A stretch of 64,000 nucleotides of DNA from CAWEYO01 sp963813315 (lineage in GTDB: Bacteria; Pseudomonadota; Alphaproteobacteria; Rhizobiales; Rhizobiaceae): assembly GCA_963813315.1 (NCBI GenBank), contig CAWEYO010000018.1:1-64000 (forward strand), read 5' to 3'. Both the position numbers and the translations under genes were made by a program. Shown here one piece after another: positions 53,416 to 63,500 of this stretch (position 1 is the first letter of the stretch; each line of letters opens with the position of its first letter). The notes beneath the pieces were generated by a model. It ran no database searches, had not been told where the DNA came from, and saw only the letters and a list, made by a program, of their open reading frames with translations.

Positions 53416-55518
53416 ATGCCTGAAACGCGCTCCGCCACGCGCCTGGCAAGTCTTTGGGACGACGGCAAGGCCGCCGCGATGAATGAGGCCGAACGGCTTC
53501 TTTATCGATCGAACCTATTGGGCTCCGACAAGCGCATCACGAACTATGGCGGAGGCAACACCTCGGCCAAGGTGCTCGAGAAGGACGTGCTCAGCGGGCA
53601 GCCGGTCGAGGTGCTGTGGGTCAAGGGGTCCGGCGGCGATGTCGGCACGATCAAGCTCGATGGCTTTGCCACGCTCTACCTGGACAAGCTTGAGGCGTTA
53701 AAGGCGCTCTATCGCGGGGTCGAGCATGAAGACGAGATGGTGGGCTACCTTCCCCACTGCACCTTCAACCTCAATCCGCGTGCAGCCTCGATCGACACGC
53801 CGCTTCACGCATATGTGCCGAAAAAGCATGTCGACCACATGCACCCCGACGCCATCATCGCTATCGCGGCCGCCAGGGCTGGCAAGGAGCTCACTGCGCG
53901 TGTCTTTAGCGGGGAAATTGGCTGGCTGCCATGGAAGCGGCCGGGCTTCGAGCTGGGGCTGTGGCTGGAAAGATTCGCGCGTGAGAACCCGGATGCCGTC
54001 GGCGTCATCCTTGAAAGCCACGGGCTATTCACCTGGGGCGACTCGGCGCGGGAATGCTACGAGACCACGATCCGCATCATCAACCGCGCCATCGAGTGGT
54101 TCGAGCAGGAAACCGCCGGCAAGGCCGTCTTCGGGGGTGCCGCACGCGAAACGCTTCACGCGTCAGAGCGTCAGGCGGTTGCGGCGAAGCTGATGCCCGC
54201 GATCCGGGGAATGATTTCCGGGACCGAACGCAAGGTCGGCCATTTCGACGATCAGCCCGCGGTGCTGGAATTTGTCGCGTCGCGCGACATGGAGGCGCTG
54301 GCCGCCCTTGGGACAAGCTGCCCGGACCATTTTCTGCGTACCAAGATCAGGCCGCTTGTTGTCGACTTCGACCCCGCCGCGCCGGACCTCGATCGGACGC
54401 TTGCCGGGCTCGCAAAGGCCATTGCCGAATACCGCGACGGCTACCGCCGTTATTACGAGCGCTGCAAACGGCCGGGCAGCCCGGCGATGCGCGATCCGAA
54501 CGCCGTGGTCTATCTGGTACCCGGCGTCGGCATGATAACGTTTGCCAAGGACAAGGCCACGGCGCGTATCTCCGCCGAATTCTACGTCAACGCGATCAAT
54601 GTGATGCGCGGAGCTTCGAGCGTTTCGTCCTATGTTGGCCTACCGGAACAGGAAGCCTTTGACATCGAATATTGGGCGCTGGAGGAAGCAAAGCTGCAGC
54701 GCCTGAGCAAGCCCCGGCCGCTCGCCGGGAAGGTGGCGCTGGTGACAGGCGCCGCCGGAGGCATCGGCAAGGCAACCGCTGAACGCCTGCTCGGCGATGG
54801 CGCCTGTGTCGTTCTCGCCGACATCGATGAAACTTCGCTGCAAGCGGCTGAGGACGGGCTTTCCGGCCGGCATTCGGCGGATGCCGTCCGCAGCGCCCGG
54901 CTGGACGTCACGAAGGAAGAAGACGTCGCCAGAGCCTTTGATCTCGCGGCTCGCGAATTCGGCGGCATCGACATTCTCGTCTCGAACGCTGGTATATCTT
55001 CTTCCGCGCCGGTCGAGGAGACCGAATTGTCCATGTGGAACCGCAACATGGACATACTTTCCACCGGCTATTTCCTTGCGGCACGCGAGGCCTTCCGGCT
55101 GATGAAGAGACAGAAGACCGGCGGCGCCATTGTCTTCATAGCCTCCAAGAACGGCCTCGCCGCCTCACCCAATGCCGCGGCCTATTGCACAGCCAAGGCC
55201 GCCGAAATCCACCTCGCGCGCTGCCTCGCGCTGGAGGGCGCGGAATTCGGTATCCGGGTCAACACCGTCAATCCGGATGCCGTCCTGCGCGGCTCCAAGA
55301 TCTGGTCCGGCGAGTGGCGCGAGCAGCGTGCCGCCGCCTACAACATGAACCCCGACGAACTGGAGGAGCACTATCGCCTGCGCTCCATGCTGAAACTCAG
55401 CGTCTATCCGGACGACATTGCCGAAGCAGTGTTCTTCTTCGTGTCCGACATGTCGGCCAAGTCGACCGGCAACATCGTCAACGTCGATGCGGGGAATGCG
55501 CAGAGCTTTCCAAGATAG
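53416..55518 (+). CDS. rhaD: Bifunctional rhamnulose-1-phosphate aldolase / short-chain dehydrogenase
   Basis: The 700-residue fusion has an N-terminal class II aldolase domain (NYGGGNTSAKVLEKDVLSGQ, and VDHMHPDAIIAIAAARAG with the metal His residues, GVILESHGLFTWG) and a C-terminal SDR (VALVTGAAGGIGKATAERLL as the TGxxxGIG motif, ILVSNAGISSSAP, and AAYCTAKAAEIHLARCLALE with the catalytic Tyr and Lys). It yields dihydroxyacetone phosphate and lactaldehyde and then probably oxidises lactaldehyde. It is first of the plus-strand rhaDI operon. Confidence 0.93.
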   Translation: MPETRSATRLASLWDDGKAAAMNEAERLLYRSNLLGSDKRITNYGGGNTSAKVLEKDVLSGQPVEVLWVKGSGGDVGTIKLDGFATLYLDKLEALKALYRGVEHEDEMVGYLPHCTFNLNPRAASIDTPLHAYVPKKHVDHMHPDAIIAIAAARAGKELTARVFSGEIGWLPWKRPGFELGLWLERFARENPDAVGVILESHGLFTWGDSARECYETTIRIINRAIEWFEQETAGKAVFGGAARETLHASERQAVAAKLMPAIRGMISGTERKVGHFDDQPAVLEFVASRDMEALAALGTSCPDHFLRTKIRPLVVDFDPAAPDLDRTLAGLAKAIAEYRDGYRRYYERCKRPGSPAMRDPNAVVYLVPGVGMITFAKDKATARISAEFYVNAINVMRGASSVSSYVGLPEQEAFDIEYWALEEAKLQRLSKPRPLAGKVALVTGAAGGIGKATAERLLGDGACVVLADIDETSLQAAEDGLSGRHSADAVRSARLDVTKEEDVARAFDLAAREFGGIDILVSNAGISSSAPVEETELSMWNRNMDILSTGYFLAAREAFRLMKRQKTGGAIVFIASKNGLAASPNAAAYCTAKAAEIHLARCLALEGAEFGIRVNTVNPDAVLRGSKIWSGEWREQRAAAYNMNPDELEEHYRLRSMLKLSVYPDDIAEAVFFFVSDMSAKSTGNIVNVDAGNAQSFPR

Positions 55519-55548
55519 GTTCGCGGCACAACCGGTTAGGAGGAACCC

Positions 55549-56841
55549 TTGTCCGAACAATTGATTTCAACCGACGTCGTCGATAGGGACAATGCTGCGC
55601 GCGAGGCTGACCTGCGCCGTGATTACAAGGTTCTCGGCGAAAGGCTCGATCGGCGCGGAATCTCAATCAACGCACTCCGCGACAAGGTCGCTGCCTTCCA
55701 TGTAGCGATACCCTCATGGGGCGTCGGCACAGGGGGTACACGGTTTGCCCGCTTTCCCGGCCCCGGAGAACCACGTGACATTTTCGACAAGATCGAGGAC
55801 TGTGCCGTCATCCAGCAACTGACGCGCGCGACCCCGAACGTCTCGCTGCACATCCCTTGGGACAGTGCCGATCCTCAACGGCTGAAGGAATGGGCTTCAC
55901 GCTTCGGCCTATGCTTCGACGCGATCAATTCGAACACGTTCTCAGATCAGCCGAACCAGAAGCTGTCCTACAAATTCGGCTCGCTCAGCCATACCGACAC
56001 CGCCACGCGCCGGCAGGCGGTGGAGCACAATCTCGAATGCATCGATATCGGCAACTCCGTTGGGTCGAGAGCGCTCACGGTGTGGATCGGCGATGGCTCG
56101 AACTTTCCCGGCCAGGTGAATTTCACGAAAGCCTTTGAGCGCTATCTCGATTCGATGAAGGCTATCTATGCGGCATTGCCTGACGATTGGCGGCTTTTCA
56201 CCGAGCACAAGATGTACGAGCCGGCCTTTTATTCGACGGTCGTGCAGGACTGGGGCAGCAATTACCTCGTCGCGCGCGAGCTTGGGCCCAAAGCCTTATG
56301 CCTCGTCGATCTCGGCCACCATGCGCCAAATGTGAACATCGAGATGATCGTCGCCAGGTTGATCCAGTTCGGCAAGCTTGGCGGTTTCCACTTCAACGAT
56401 TCCAAATATGGCGACGACGACCTCGATGCCGGTTCAATCGACCCCTACCGGCTGTTCCTGATCTTCAACGAATTGGTGGACGCGGAACTGCGCGGCGCGG
56501 ATGCCTTCGAACCCGCCCACATGCTCGACCAGAGCCACAACGTCACGGACCCGATCGAGAGCCTCATGCTGTCGGCGATCGAGGTTCAGCGCGCCTATGC
56601 GCTCGCCCTCCTCGTCGATCGCGAAGCGCTGAACGGATTTCAGGAGAGCAACGATGCCCTTATGGCCACGCAGACGCTGAAGGCGGCATACCGTATGGAC
56701 GTCGAGCCGATTCTCGCCATGGCGCGCATGAATGCAGGCGGCTCCATCGATCCGGTCGCGACCTATCGGGCAAGCACTTACCGGGCAAAGGCGGCGGCAG
56801 AGAGGCCCGCAGTCCAGGCAGGAAGCGGAGGCATCGTTTGA
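55549..56841 (+). CDS. rhaI: L-rhamnose isomerase (rhizobial RhaI type)
   Basis: The 430-residue TIM-barrel isomerase converts L-rhamnose to L-rhamnulose. AVIQQLTRATPNVSLHIPWD, FGSLSHTDTATRRQAVEHNL, WRLFTEHKMYEPAFYSTVVQ, CLVDLGHHAPNVNIEMIVAR and GGFHFNDSKYGDDDLDAGSI contain the metal-binding Glu, Asp and His positions. The start is TTG, chosen because TAGGAGGAA lies 5-7 bp before it and the family begins here. It is co-transcribed with rhaD, 30 bp apart. Confidence 0.92.
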   Translation: MSEQLISTDVVDRDNAAREADLRRDYKVLGERLDRRGISINALRDKVAAFHVAIPSWGVGTGGTRFARFPGPGEPRDIFDKIEDCAVIQQLTRATPNVSLHIPWDSADPQRLKEWASRFGLCFDAINSNTFSDQPNQKLSYKFGSLSHTDTATRRQAVEHNLECIDIGNSVGSRALTVWIGDGSNFPGQVNFTKAFERYLDSMKAIYAALPDDWRLFTEHKMYEPAFYSTVVQDWGSNYLVARELGPKALCLVDLGHHAPNVNIEMIVARLIQFGKLGGFHFNDSKYGDDDLDAGSIDPYRLFLIFNELVDAELRGADAFEPAHMLDQSHNVTDPIESLMLSAIEVQRAYALALLVDREALNGFQESNDALMATQTLKAAYRMDVEPILAMARMNAGGSIDPVATYRASTYRAKAAAERPAVQAGSGGIV

Positions 56842-56855
56842 ATCGAGGCGGATCG

Positions 56856-56883
56856 CGCCCGCCGGCCCCGTACCCGGCGGGCG
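56856..56883. terminator. Hairpin between convergent rhaI and Crp-like gene
   Basis: CGCCCGCCGG and CCGGCGGGCG form a perfect 10-bp stem with an 8-nt loop. No T-run follows on either strand, so termination strength is uncertain. Confidence 0.45.
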
Positions 56884-57570
56884 TCAATCATCGAACCCGG
56901 CGAAGCGGCGAAGTGCCCCCACCTTCTCCACTCGAAGGCTGCCGCGCTTCATCGTTATGATAGACCGGGAGCGCCAGTCATTCAGGACCTTGTTGACCGA
57001 CTCGCGCGTGGCCCCGAGGAAATGCGCCAATTCCGACTGCGAGATCGATATCCAGCCGGTCTCATCTGACATCCTGTCGTCCAGCATGATCAGTCGCTTT
57101 GCAAGCCGAGGCTCGATGCCCAGAAAGGCCTGGTCCCCCAGTTCGCCACTCACCCAGCGCAGCCGGGCACAAAGAAGGTCGATCATCGCACGGACCAGCG
57201 TCGGATGTCTCACGATGCGGTCCAGGAGCTGCGCGCGGCTCAACGAGACAAGCTCGCAATTCGTCAGGCAGCTTGCGGTCGCCGTCCGGGGGCCACCGTC
57301 GAGAGCCCCGATTTCACCGACAAGACTGTGAGAAAGCTCGATATTTGCCACGAGCTTTTGCCCGCCGGGCGAATAGATGGAGATTTCGATGGTGCCGCTG
57401 ATAACGCCGTAGACGCGATCTGAGACATCCTCCTGAACGAAAAGATGCTGGCCGGCGGCGTAGCGCTCGGTCTTGCACCCGCTGAAAAGAAGATCGAACA
57501 AACCTCCCGCCATCCTGGCAAGACGAGGCAATTCCGTCAGATCTTCCAGTTTCGCGCTCGGAACGGGCAT
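56884..57570 (-). CDS. Crp/Fnr-family transcription regulator
   Basis: The 228-residue protein has a cyclic-nucleotide-type domain (ERYAAGQHLFVQEDVSDRVY, SLVGEIGALDGGPRTATASC) and a Crp winged helix (ISQSELAHFLGATRESVNKV, LNDWRSRSIITMKRGSLRV). The second-domain Arg of GEIGALDGGPRTA matches the position where Crp holds the cAMP phosphate, though the motif is not full RxS. No Fnr cysteine cluster is present. Two structured RNA-like elements lie upstream on the same strand and could control it. Confidence 0.85.
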   Translation of the reverse strand: MPVPSAKLEDLTELPRLARMAGGLFDLLFSGCKTERYAAGQHLFVQEDVSDRVYGVISGTIEISIYSPGGQKLVANIELSHSLVGEIGALDGGPRTATASCLTNCELVSLSRAQLLDRIVRHPTLVRAMIDLLCARLRWVSGELGDQAFLGIEPRLAKRLIMLDDRMSDETGWISISQSELAHFLGATRESVNKVLNDWRSRSIITMKRGSLRVEKVGALRRFAGFDD

Positions 57571-57727
57571 ATCGAATCAATCCCGGCTGCGATTCCTTAG
57601 CGATTTCTAAGGCAACAATGGCCGCGATCAAAGCGATTGTGTTTCGCGAAGGGCAAGATTGTCTGCAAGTGGCGCAACACAAGGACCGCATGGCACCCCC
57701 GATGCGCCTCGCTGTAACGCAGCGTCA

Positions 57728-57896
57728 CAAAAAAACCGCCCGACGAAGTGCCGCCGGGCGGAAATGTTGAAGCTGATCCCGGAGGCGGGTTGTAATGGGG
57801 TGCATCAGAGGTCAGCCTCGACCTAGACCGAGGTCACTATTAGCATTCCGGACAGCGAAGAATCGATGGCTGGCCGTGCACAATCCTTGTCCCGCA
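57728..57896 (-). ncRNA. Structured small transcript candidate, copy B1
   Basis: Minus-strand order: conserved block GACAAGGATTGTGCACGG, a variable stretch, GCTGACCTC...GGGATCAGC hairpin with C-rich loop (GCACCCC, CCCGCCT), then terminator CCGCCCGGCGG / CCGCCGGGCGG-type stem with seven T. It is a paralogue of the elements at 34799 and 58014. No ATG opens the frame through the conserved block. It lies 160 bp upstream of the Crp-like gene start, pointing the same way. Confidence 0.6.
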
Positions 57897-58013
57897 GAAC
57901 GCTGCAGCGCTGAAGAGGCGCCCGGCAAGCTCGAAGACTCGCGGCTGTGTCAATGCACACCGCGGCTGTGCCTTCGGTCGGGAGTCTTCAGGGTTCGTGA
58001 AGAGGTCACGTGA

Positions 58014-58198
58014 CAAAAAAAAATCCGCCCGGCGAAGCGGCGCCGGGCGGAATGTAGAAACTGATCCCGGAGGCGGGTTTTGGGGGGTGCAACCGCGATC
58101 AGTTTCAACTGACTATGGTTCACCTTATACAAGCTTGCCGACACAGTTGCGATAGCACGCAGTGCACAATCCTTGTCTGTTGGTGCGCAATTGGCCAT
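58014..58198 (-). ncRNA. Structured small transcript candidate, copy B2 (may encode a short peptide)
   Basis: Same architecture as copies A and B1: GACAAGGATTGTGCACTG, hairpin CTGATCGCGG / CCGGGATCAG with loop GCACCCCCC...CCCGCCT, and terminator CCGCCCGGCG / CGCCGGGCGG with ten T. Only here does an ATG (58198) with GGGAG upstream open a frame across it, giving MANCAPTDKDCALRAIATVS. In the other copies the frame lacks a start, so the peptide may be accidental. B2 and B1 stand in tandem about 120 bp apart. Confidence 0.6.
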
Positions 58199-58268
58199 GG
58201 AGCTCCCTTCGAGTTGTTCACTTGACGGTTTCGCGGCGGTTGGCGACTATGCCCCACATGGCGGATAA

Positions 58269-59009
58269 ATGAAAACCATTCTCGTGACTGGCGCGAGCCG
58301 AGGCATAGGCAGCGCTGTCGCCCTGCTGGCCGGGCATCGCGGCTGGTCGGTGGCTGTCAACTATGTCGCGGACGAGCCTGCCGCTAACGCCGTAGTGGCC
58401 GCGATCGCCGCGGCGGGAAGCAAGGCCATCGCCATCCAGGGAGACGTTTCGGTCGAGACCGATGTGCTCTCGATTTTCGACGCGGCCGAGACGCTGGGCC
58501 GGCTTGACGGCGTCGTCGTAAATGCCGGCATCGTTGCCCCCTCGCTCCCGCTTGCCGAAATCAGCGTCGATCGTTTGCGCAGGGTCTTTGATGTGAATAT
58601 CCTGGGGGCCTACCTCTGCGCCAGGGAGTGCGCGCGGCGGCTTGCTCGCAGCAGAGGCGGTGCCGGCGGTTCCGTCGTCCTGGTTTCCTCGGTTGCGGCC
58701 CGTCTTGGATCCCCGTTCGAATATGTCGACTACGCCGGATCAAAGGCTGCGCTCGACACCTTGGCAATTGGTCTGGCCAAGGAGCTGGCTTCAGAGGGCG
58801 TGCGGGTAAACTCCGTGCGGCCCGGTATTATCGAGACGGAAATCCACGCCAGCGGCGGACAGCCTGACCGCGCGCGGCGGCTTGGAGCTGGCACTCCCCT
58901 TGGCCGCCCAGGGCAGCCGGAGGAAGTTGCGGAGGCCATCGTCTGGCTTCTGGGCGACGGGGCATCGTACGTGACCGGCGCGGTCCTCGATGTCTCCGGC
59001 GGGCGCTAG
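58269..59009 (+). CDS. Short-chain dehydrogenase/reductase
   Basis: The 246-residue classical SDR starts MKTILVTGASRGIGSAVALL (TGxxxGIG). VVVNAGIVAPSLPLAEISVD is the NAG motif, SVVLVSSVAARLGSPFEYVD supplies the Ser, and YAGSKAALDTLAIGLAKELA the Tyr and Lys. It is NAD(P)-dependent; the substrate is unknown and sugar-alcohol or fabG-like activities are possible. A palindromic repeat follows directly, and a convergent hydrolase gene comes next. Confidence 0.88.
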   Translation: MKTILVTGASRGIGSAVALLAGHRGWSVAVNYVADEPAANAVVAAIAAAGSKAIAIQGDVSVETDVLSIFDAAETLGRLDGVVVNAGIVAPSLPLAEISVDRLRRVFDVNILGAYLCARECARRLARSRGGAGGSVVLVSSVAARLGSPFEYVDYAGSKAALDTLAIGLAKELASEGVRVNSVRPGIIETEIHASGGQPDRARRLGAGTPLGRPGQPEEVAEAIVWLLGDGASYVTGAVLDVSGGR

Positions 59010-59051
59010 AGTAGCGGTGGCACTGAATCCATCGGTGCGTCCGCCGCTCTA
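59008..59051. repeat. Short palindromic repeat between convergent genes
   Basis: AGAGTAGCGG and CCGCCGCTCT arms enclose GAATCCATCGGTGCG. It is related to copies near 33970 and 35059 and could act as a shared transcription end. Confidence 0.6.
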
Positions 59052-59894
59052 CTGCACAAGGCGCAGTGAGCCGTCGCCTGCTGTAACCCCGTCCACGAAC
59101 CTGAGATGTGCCGCGACAATCGGATCGGTGATGTGAGGATCGGTCAGCGGCGAGATGTGCCCCGCTTCCGGAACCATCACCAACTGGGCGCCCGGAATGG
59201 CCTCGGCGACAATTTCCGTAACGCGCAAGCCTGCGACATGGCTTTCCAGCGCCATCATGGCAAGCGTCGGGCAGGCGACGCGTTCACAGCGGTCTGCCGG
59301 CCAGGATTGGGCCAGCGATGCCGCGAGATCCGAGGCTACGCGTTCCGTGTCGAGCATGAGATCCCCGCGCGTGACGCTGCCGGTTCTGTCCCAGGCGCCG
59401 ATTCCGTACCAGAAGTCGACATAGGCGCGCATTCCTGCTGCCGGGTGGCAGGCAGCCACCGAGGCAGTCATCCAGTCGGCAAGGCTGGCGAGATCGTTTA
59501 GAAGCGCGAGGTCGGAAGCATCGCCGCCGCGCAGCAGATGATAAACGCCCGGCTCGATCAGCGTGAGGCTGCGCACCAGTTCCGGCCGCCGCATCGCGAT
59601 TTCCAGAGCCAAGGCCGCGCCCTGTGAATGGCCCACAACGTGGACCGTCCCGCAATCCGGCAGCGCGCCGATGACGTTGTCCGCCGCATCCCGCAGGTCG
59701 CGGGGTCTGATCAAGCGTGGAACATCATAGCCGGGAAGGTTCGGCGCAATCACCTGATAATGGCCGCGCAGATAGCCCGACAGGCCGTCCCACTGCCTGC
59801 CGGAACTCGCGGCACCATGCAACGCGAGTACCGGCAGGCACGATTCCGCCTGAACGGCGGCGGCGTCAGCCCGGTCAAACCGCCGTGCGTTCAT
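59049..59894 (-). CDS. Alpha/beta-hydrolase
   Basis: The 281-residue hydrolase has LPVLALHGAASSGRQWDGLS (oxyanion region HGAASS), nucleophile elbow VHVVGHSQGAALALEIAMRR (Ser in GHSQG), an acid in CPTLAMMALESHVAGL and the His in MVPEAGHISPLTDP. No signal peptide is seen. The substrate is unknown. Its start overlaps the end of the DUF1127 gene by about 20 bp, so the two are probably co-transcribed; a later start is possible. Confidence 0.8.
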   Translation of the reverse strand: MNARRFDRADAAAVQAESCLPVLALHGAASSGRQWDGLSGYLRGHYQVIAPNLPGYDVPRLIRPRDLRDAADNVIGALPDCGTVHVVGHSQGAALALEIAMRRPELVRSLTLIEPGVYHLLRGGDASDLALLNDLASLADWMTASVAACHPAAGMRAYVDFWYGIGAWDRTGSVTRGDLMLDTERVASDLAASLAQSWPADRCERVACPTLAMMALESHVAGLRVTEIVAEAIPGAQLVMVPEAGHISPLTDPHITDPIVAAHLRFVDGVTAGDGSLRLVQ

Positions 59895-60114
59895 ATCGAG
59901 GCCTCCGATCCGCTGTCAGACCCATGACGGCCGACCCAATCTCGGACCGGCTGATTCCGATGTCCTTCAAGAGGTGGTCCTCCATGGACTCCAGGCCGCG
60001 GATGCCAAGCCGGCGTTCCCTGTAAACGTGAAGCGCGCGGTAAGCCGACCGGATTCTCATGCCAAAGGTCTTGTGAGTACTGTCGTCCGACAGCCTCAAG
60101 GCAAGCGTAGACAT
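59875..60114 (-). CDS. DUF1127 domain protein
   Basis: The 79-residue basic protein ends with the YjiS-like DUF1127 motif RALHVYRERRLGIRGLESME, DHLLKDIGISRSEIGSAV. Small rhizobial DUF1127 proteins are linked to RNA-related phosphate and carbon regulation in some species; here the role is unknown. The gene lies immediately before the hydrolase. Confidence 0.8.
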   Translation of the reverse strand: MSTLALRLSDDSTHKTFGMRIRSAYRALHVYRERRLGIRGLESMEDHLLKDIGISRSEIGSAVMGLTADRRPRYERTAV

Positions 60115-60500
60115 CTCAGTTGCTCCGTGGGTTGAAACTGCCGAAGTTCGGCAGCGCGGCCACCTTAAGTCCTGCTTGTTTCCATCGTTTTTCCGGCGAA
60201 TGAATGAAGTGTTTCATTTGTTTCATGGCCGGCGGATTGCGCGCCCTGACGGCAACATTTGCCTCGACGGGATGGATCCTATCAACAGCCGAGTGTCTTT
60301 TTGATAGACTCGGGGCCACACCTGCTTGCTGAGCATGGCTGAGCCATGTGTCGGCTGTTTTTCCGGAACGCCGGAGAAGGGTTTCAATTGTTTCTCATCG
60401 CCGCGCACGAGTTTGTTCTGGAAAGAAACAATTGAAACAGAGCAGGCGCTTTTTGAACGCATACTGAAACAGGGCAGCATTAGGCTCAGGACCGGTTCAA
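60115..60500. promoter_or_regulatory. AT-rich upstream region with GTTTCAATTGTTTC inverted repeat
   Basis: A perfect 14-bp pair, GTTTCAATTGTTTC (60381-60394) and GAAACAATTGAAAC (60425-60438), is separated by 30 bp. Related TGTTTCATTTGTTTCA lies near 60212 and CTGAAACAGGGC near 60466. The repeated TGTTTCA-type half site upstream of the histidine kinase suggests a regulator binding array serving the kinase gene and possibly the divergent DUF1127 gene. No gene is recognised in this stretch. Confidence 0.5.
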
Positions 60501-60539
60501 ATGACCTGGACAATGGGGCCGGTTAACGAGGATCAACCC

Positions 60540-63500
60540 ATGCAAGCTCACGATCCGGTTGCGATCTCGCGGACGGGCTATGCCCTCTTTGACGGCGGCG
60601 ACATCCTCATAGACGCAAGCCCCGAATTCCTCGGCGGGGACCGGCGTTTGCGCCGCCGATCGGCAAAGATGAACAGCCTCGCCGTCGTTGCCGAAGTCCT
60701 GTCGAATTTCAGGAGTTTCGACGGCCAGCCGGTGGAGCAAGGCAAAGAGTTTGTTCAATCGGCCGCCGAGAGATGGGGCCAGACTAAAACGGCGCCGGTC
60801 GAGGCTGAAACGGTGGACGGCCGCTGGAAACTGCTTACCGCGCATCCGCGGCCGGATGGCGGTACGGCCCTGGTCAGTATCGACATAACTGAAATGAAGC
60901 GGGCGCAACTTGCGCATCTTGAGAGCGCGGACATATTCCGCTGTATCACAGACAGCCACCCTTTACCGGTCTGGGTGGTCGATGAGGAAAGTCGGCAAAT
61001 TCTTTACGAAAGCCTGGATGCCTCGAACCTGCTTGGTCGAAAATGGCAGCCGAGCAGGCGTCAGTACATCACCGATCACTATGTTGATCCCCACGAATTT
61101 GAGGAAATCCGTTCGCTTGTCAGGAAGAGTGAAATCCTGCGCGACCACGAAATCCAGCTCAAACGCACGAACGGCTCCACGGTCTGGTGTTCGACCAACT
61201 GCAGGCGCGGCATGTATCACGGCCGGCCTTGTCTCATCATCGGCGTTCTCGACATCACCGAGCGCAAGCAGCGTGAGGACCTGTTCAAGTTTCTGATTAG
61301 GTACAATCCATTGTCCGTCTGGATGAGCGATGCCAGTTCCGGGCAGGTCATCTACCAGAGCGGAGCCGCCGAACGGCTGTTCGGGTGGAACAGGAAGGGA
61401 CCGCGCAAAGCGCAGTGGACCGCCGATTATTTCGTCGACCGCGAGCAGTATGTCGAGATCAGCAGGGAGCTGGCGCGCAACGGAGTCGTCGAAAACTGCG
61501 AGGCGCTGCTGAGAAGACCGGACGGCCAGGAATTCTGGGCCCTTGGCAACCTTGCTATCGTCGAGTTTCAGGGCCGGCGCATGGTCCTGGCCGTCATCGC
61601 CGACGTCACGAAGCAGAAGCAGCGCAACAGCGAAGTTGCGCTCGCACGCGAAATGCTTGCCAGTGCGGTGGAGTCGCTGTCGGAGGGCTTCGCACTCTAC
61701 GACGAAGACCAAAAGCTCGTGATGTGCAACAGCATCTACCGGGAGATGAACAGTCCGGTGGAAGAACTCATCAAGCCGGGGGTGGAGTGGACCGAGATAC
61801 TTCGCGAGTCGGTGCGTCGAGGCGTATATCCGGATGCCGCGGGGCGCGAGGATGAATGGCTTGGAGAACGCATCCAGGGCCGGATCGAATATCAGCGCCA
61901 CTACGAAGTCGACCTGGGCAACGGCAAATGGCATTCGGTTTCGATACACCCCACGGACCTCGGCGGCTTCGTGGTGACGCGCGCCGACATCAGCGAACGT
62001 AAGCATGCCGACGCCATCGAGCGGGATGCCACGGCTCTGCTTCAGAAGGTGCTCGATGCGTGTCCGTCGCCGACGCGCATGTCGACGATCGATGGGCAAA
62101 CTCTTTACCGCAACCCCGCGAGCTGGCAGCTCTATGGCGACCGCCCGAGGATCACCGACTACTTCGTGAACCCCGTCGACCGTGAAGGGTTGATTCGAAC
62201 GCTCCAGGAAAAAGGCCGCCTCGACGAATTTCGGATCCAGCAGTACGACACCGAGGGCAATATATTCTGGGCCTCCATTTCAGCGCGCCTGATCGACTTC
62301 CAGGGGCGGCCGGTGATCGTTTCCAATACGACGAACATCACCGACATGATCGTCGCGCAGGAAGCGACACGGCAGGCGAACGAAAGACTGATCGACGCTA
62401 TCGAGTCGCTTGCAGAAGGTTTTGCGCTCTACGACAAGGATGACTGCCTGGTGCTGGCCAACAGCCAATACCGCAAGATGCACGCCATCAGTGCGGATGC
62501 GCTGGTGCCGGGAGTGAACTGGTTCGACTTTCTTCGCGTCACTGTCGAGCGTAACCAGTTCACGGTGCCGCCCGGCAAGATCGACGAATGGCTGGCCGAA
62601 CGGGCGCGCGACCGGCGCGAATTCCGGCAGCAGGAGTTCAGGCACACGGACGGAGGCTGGTTTTTCGTCTCGAACTGCCCGACCCGTGAAGGCGGCTTCG
62701 TCGTCACGCGCATGGACATCACCGCGCGAAAGCGCGCCGAGCTTGCGACAAAGGAGGCCGACGAGCTGGTCCGCAAGGTTCTCGAGGCCTGTCCCGTAAA
62801 CATACAGATGACCCGCGCCCACGATGGGAAGCTGCTCTACCGCAGTCCGGCGACGGTGGAGCTGCTGGGGGATGTTGCCAGCGCCGTCGACTATTACGTC
62901 GACCCGCGGGATCGGCAGCGCTATGTCGAGCAGCTGTTGAGAGAGGGAACAATCGACGATTTCGAAACGCAGCTCAAGCGCAAGGACGGTCAGACATGCT
63001 GGTGTTCGATATCGTCCCGCCTGATTGATTTTCACGGCGAGAAAGTCATCGTTTCACATACATATGACCTGACCGATCGGATCAACATGCAGCGGGAGCT
63101 GGAACACCAGCGCGAGACGCTGCACCAGAACGAAAAACTGTCGGCCCTGGGGGAGTTGCTGGCGGGCGTGGCGCACGAACTGAACAATCCGCTCTCGGTG
63201 GTGCTGGGCTTGTCCCTCATGCTGAAGGAAGCCGCCACCGACGCCAAGACCGGAGAACGCGCCGACAAGATTAGCAAGGCCGCCGAACGCTGCGCGCGGA
63301 TCGTCAGGACCTTCCTGGCCATGGCGAGGCAACAGCCGACGCGGACGTCCAACATCGCGATCGACGATGTCATCGCCGCTGCGATCGAGGTCGCTGGATA
63401 CTCCATCAAATCGTCCGACATCGAACTTGCCACCCACCTCCAGCCGGACCTTCCGCTGATATGGGCCGATCCGGATCAACTCAGCCAGGTTTTGATAAAC

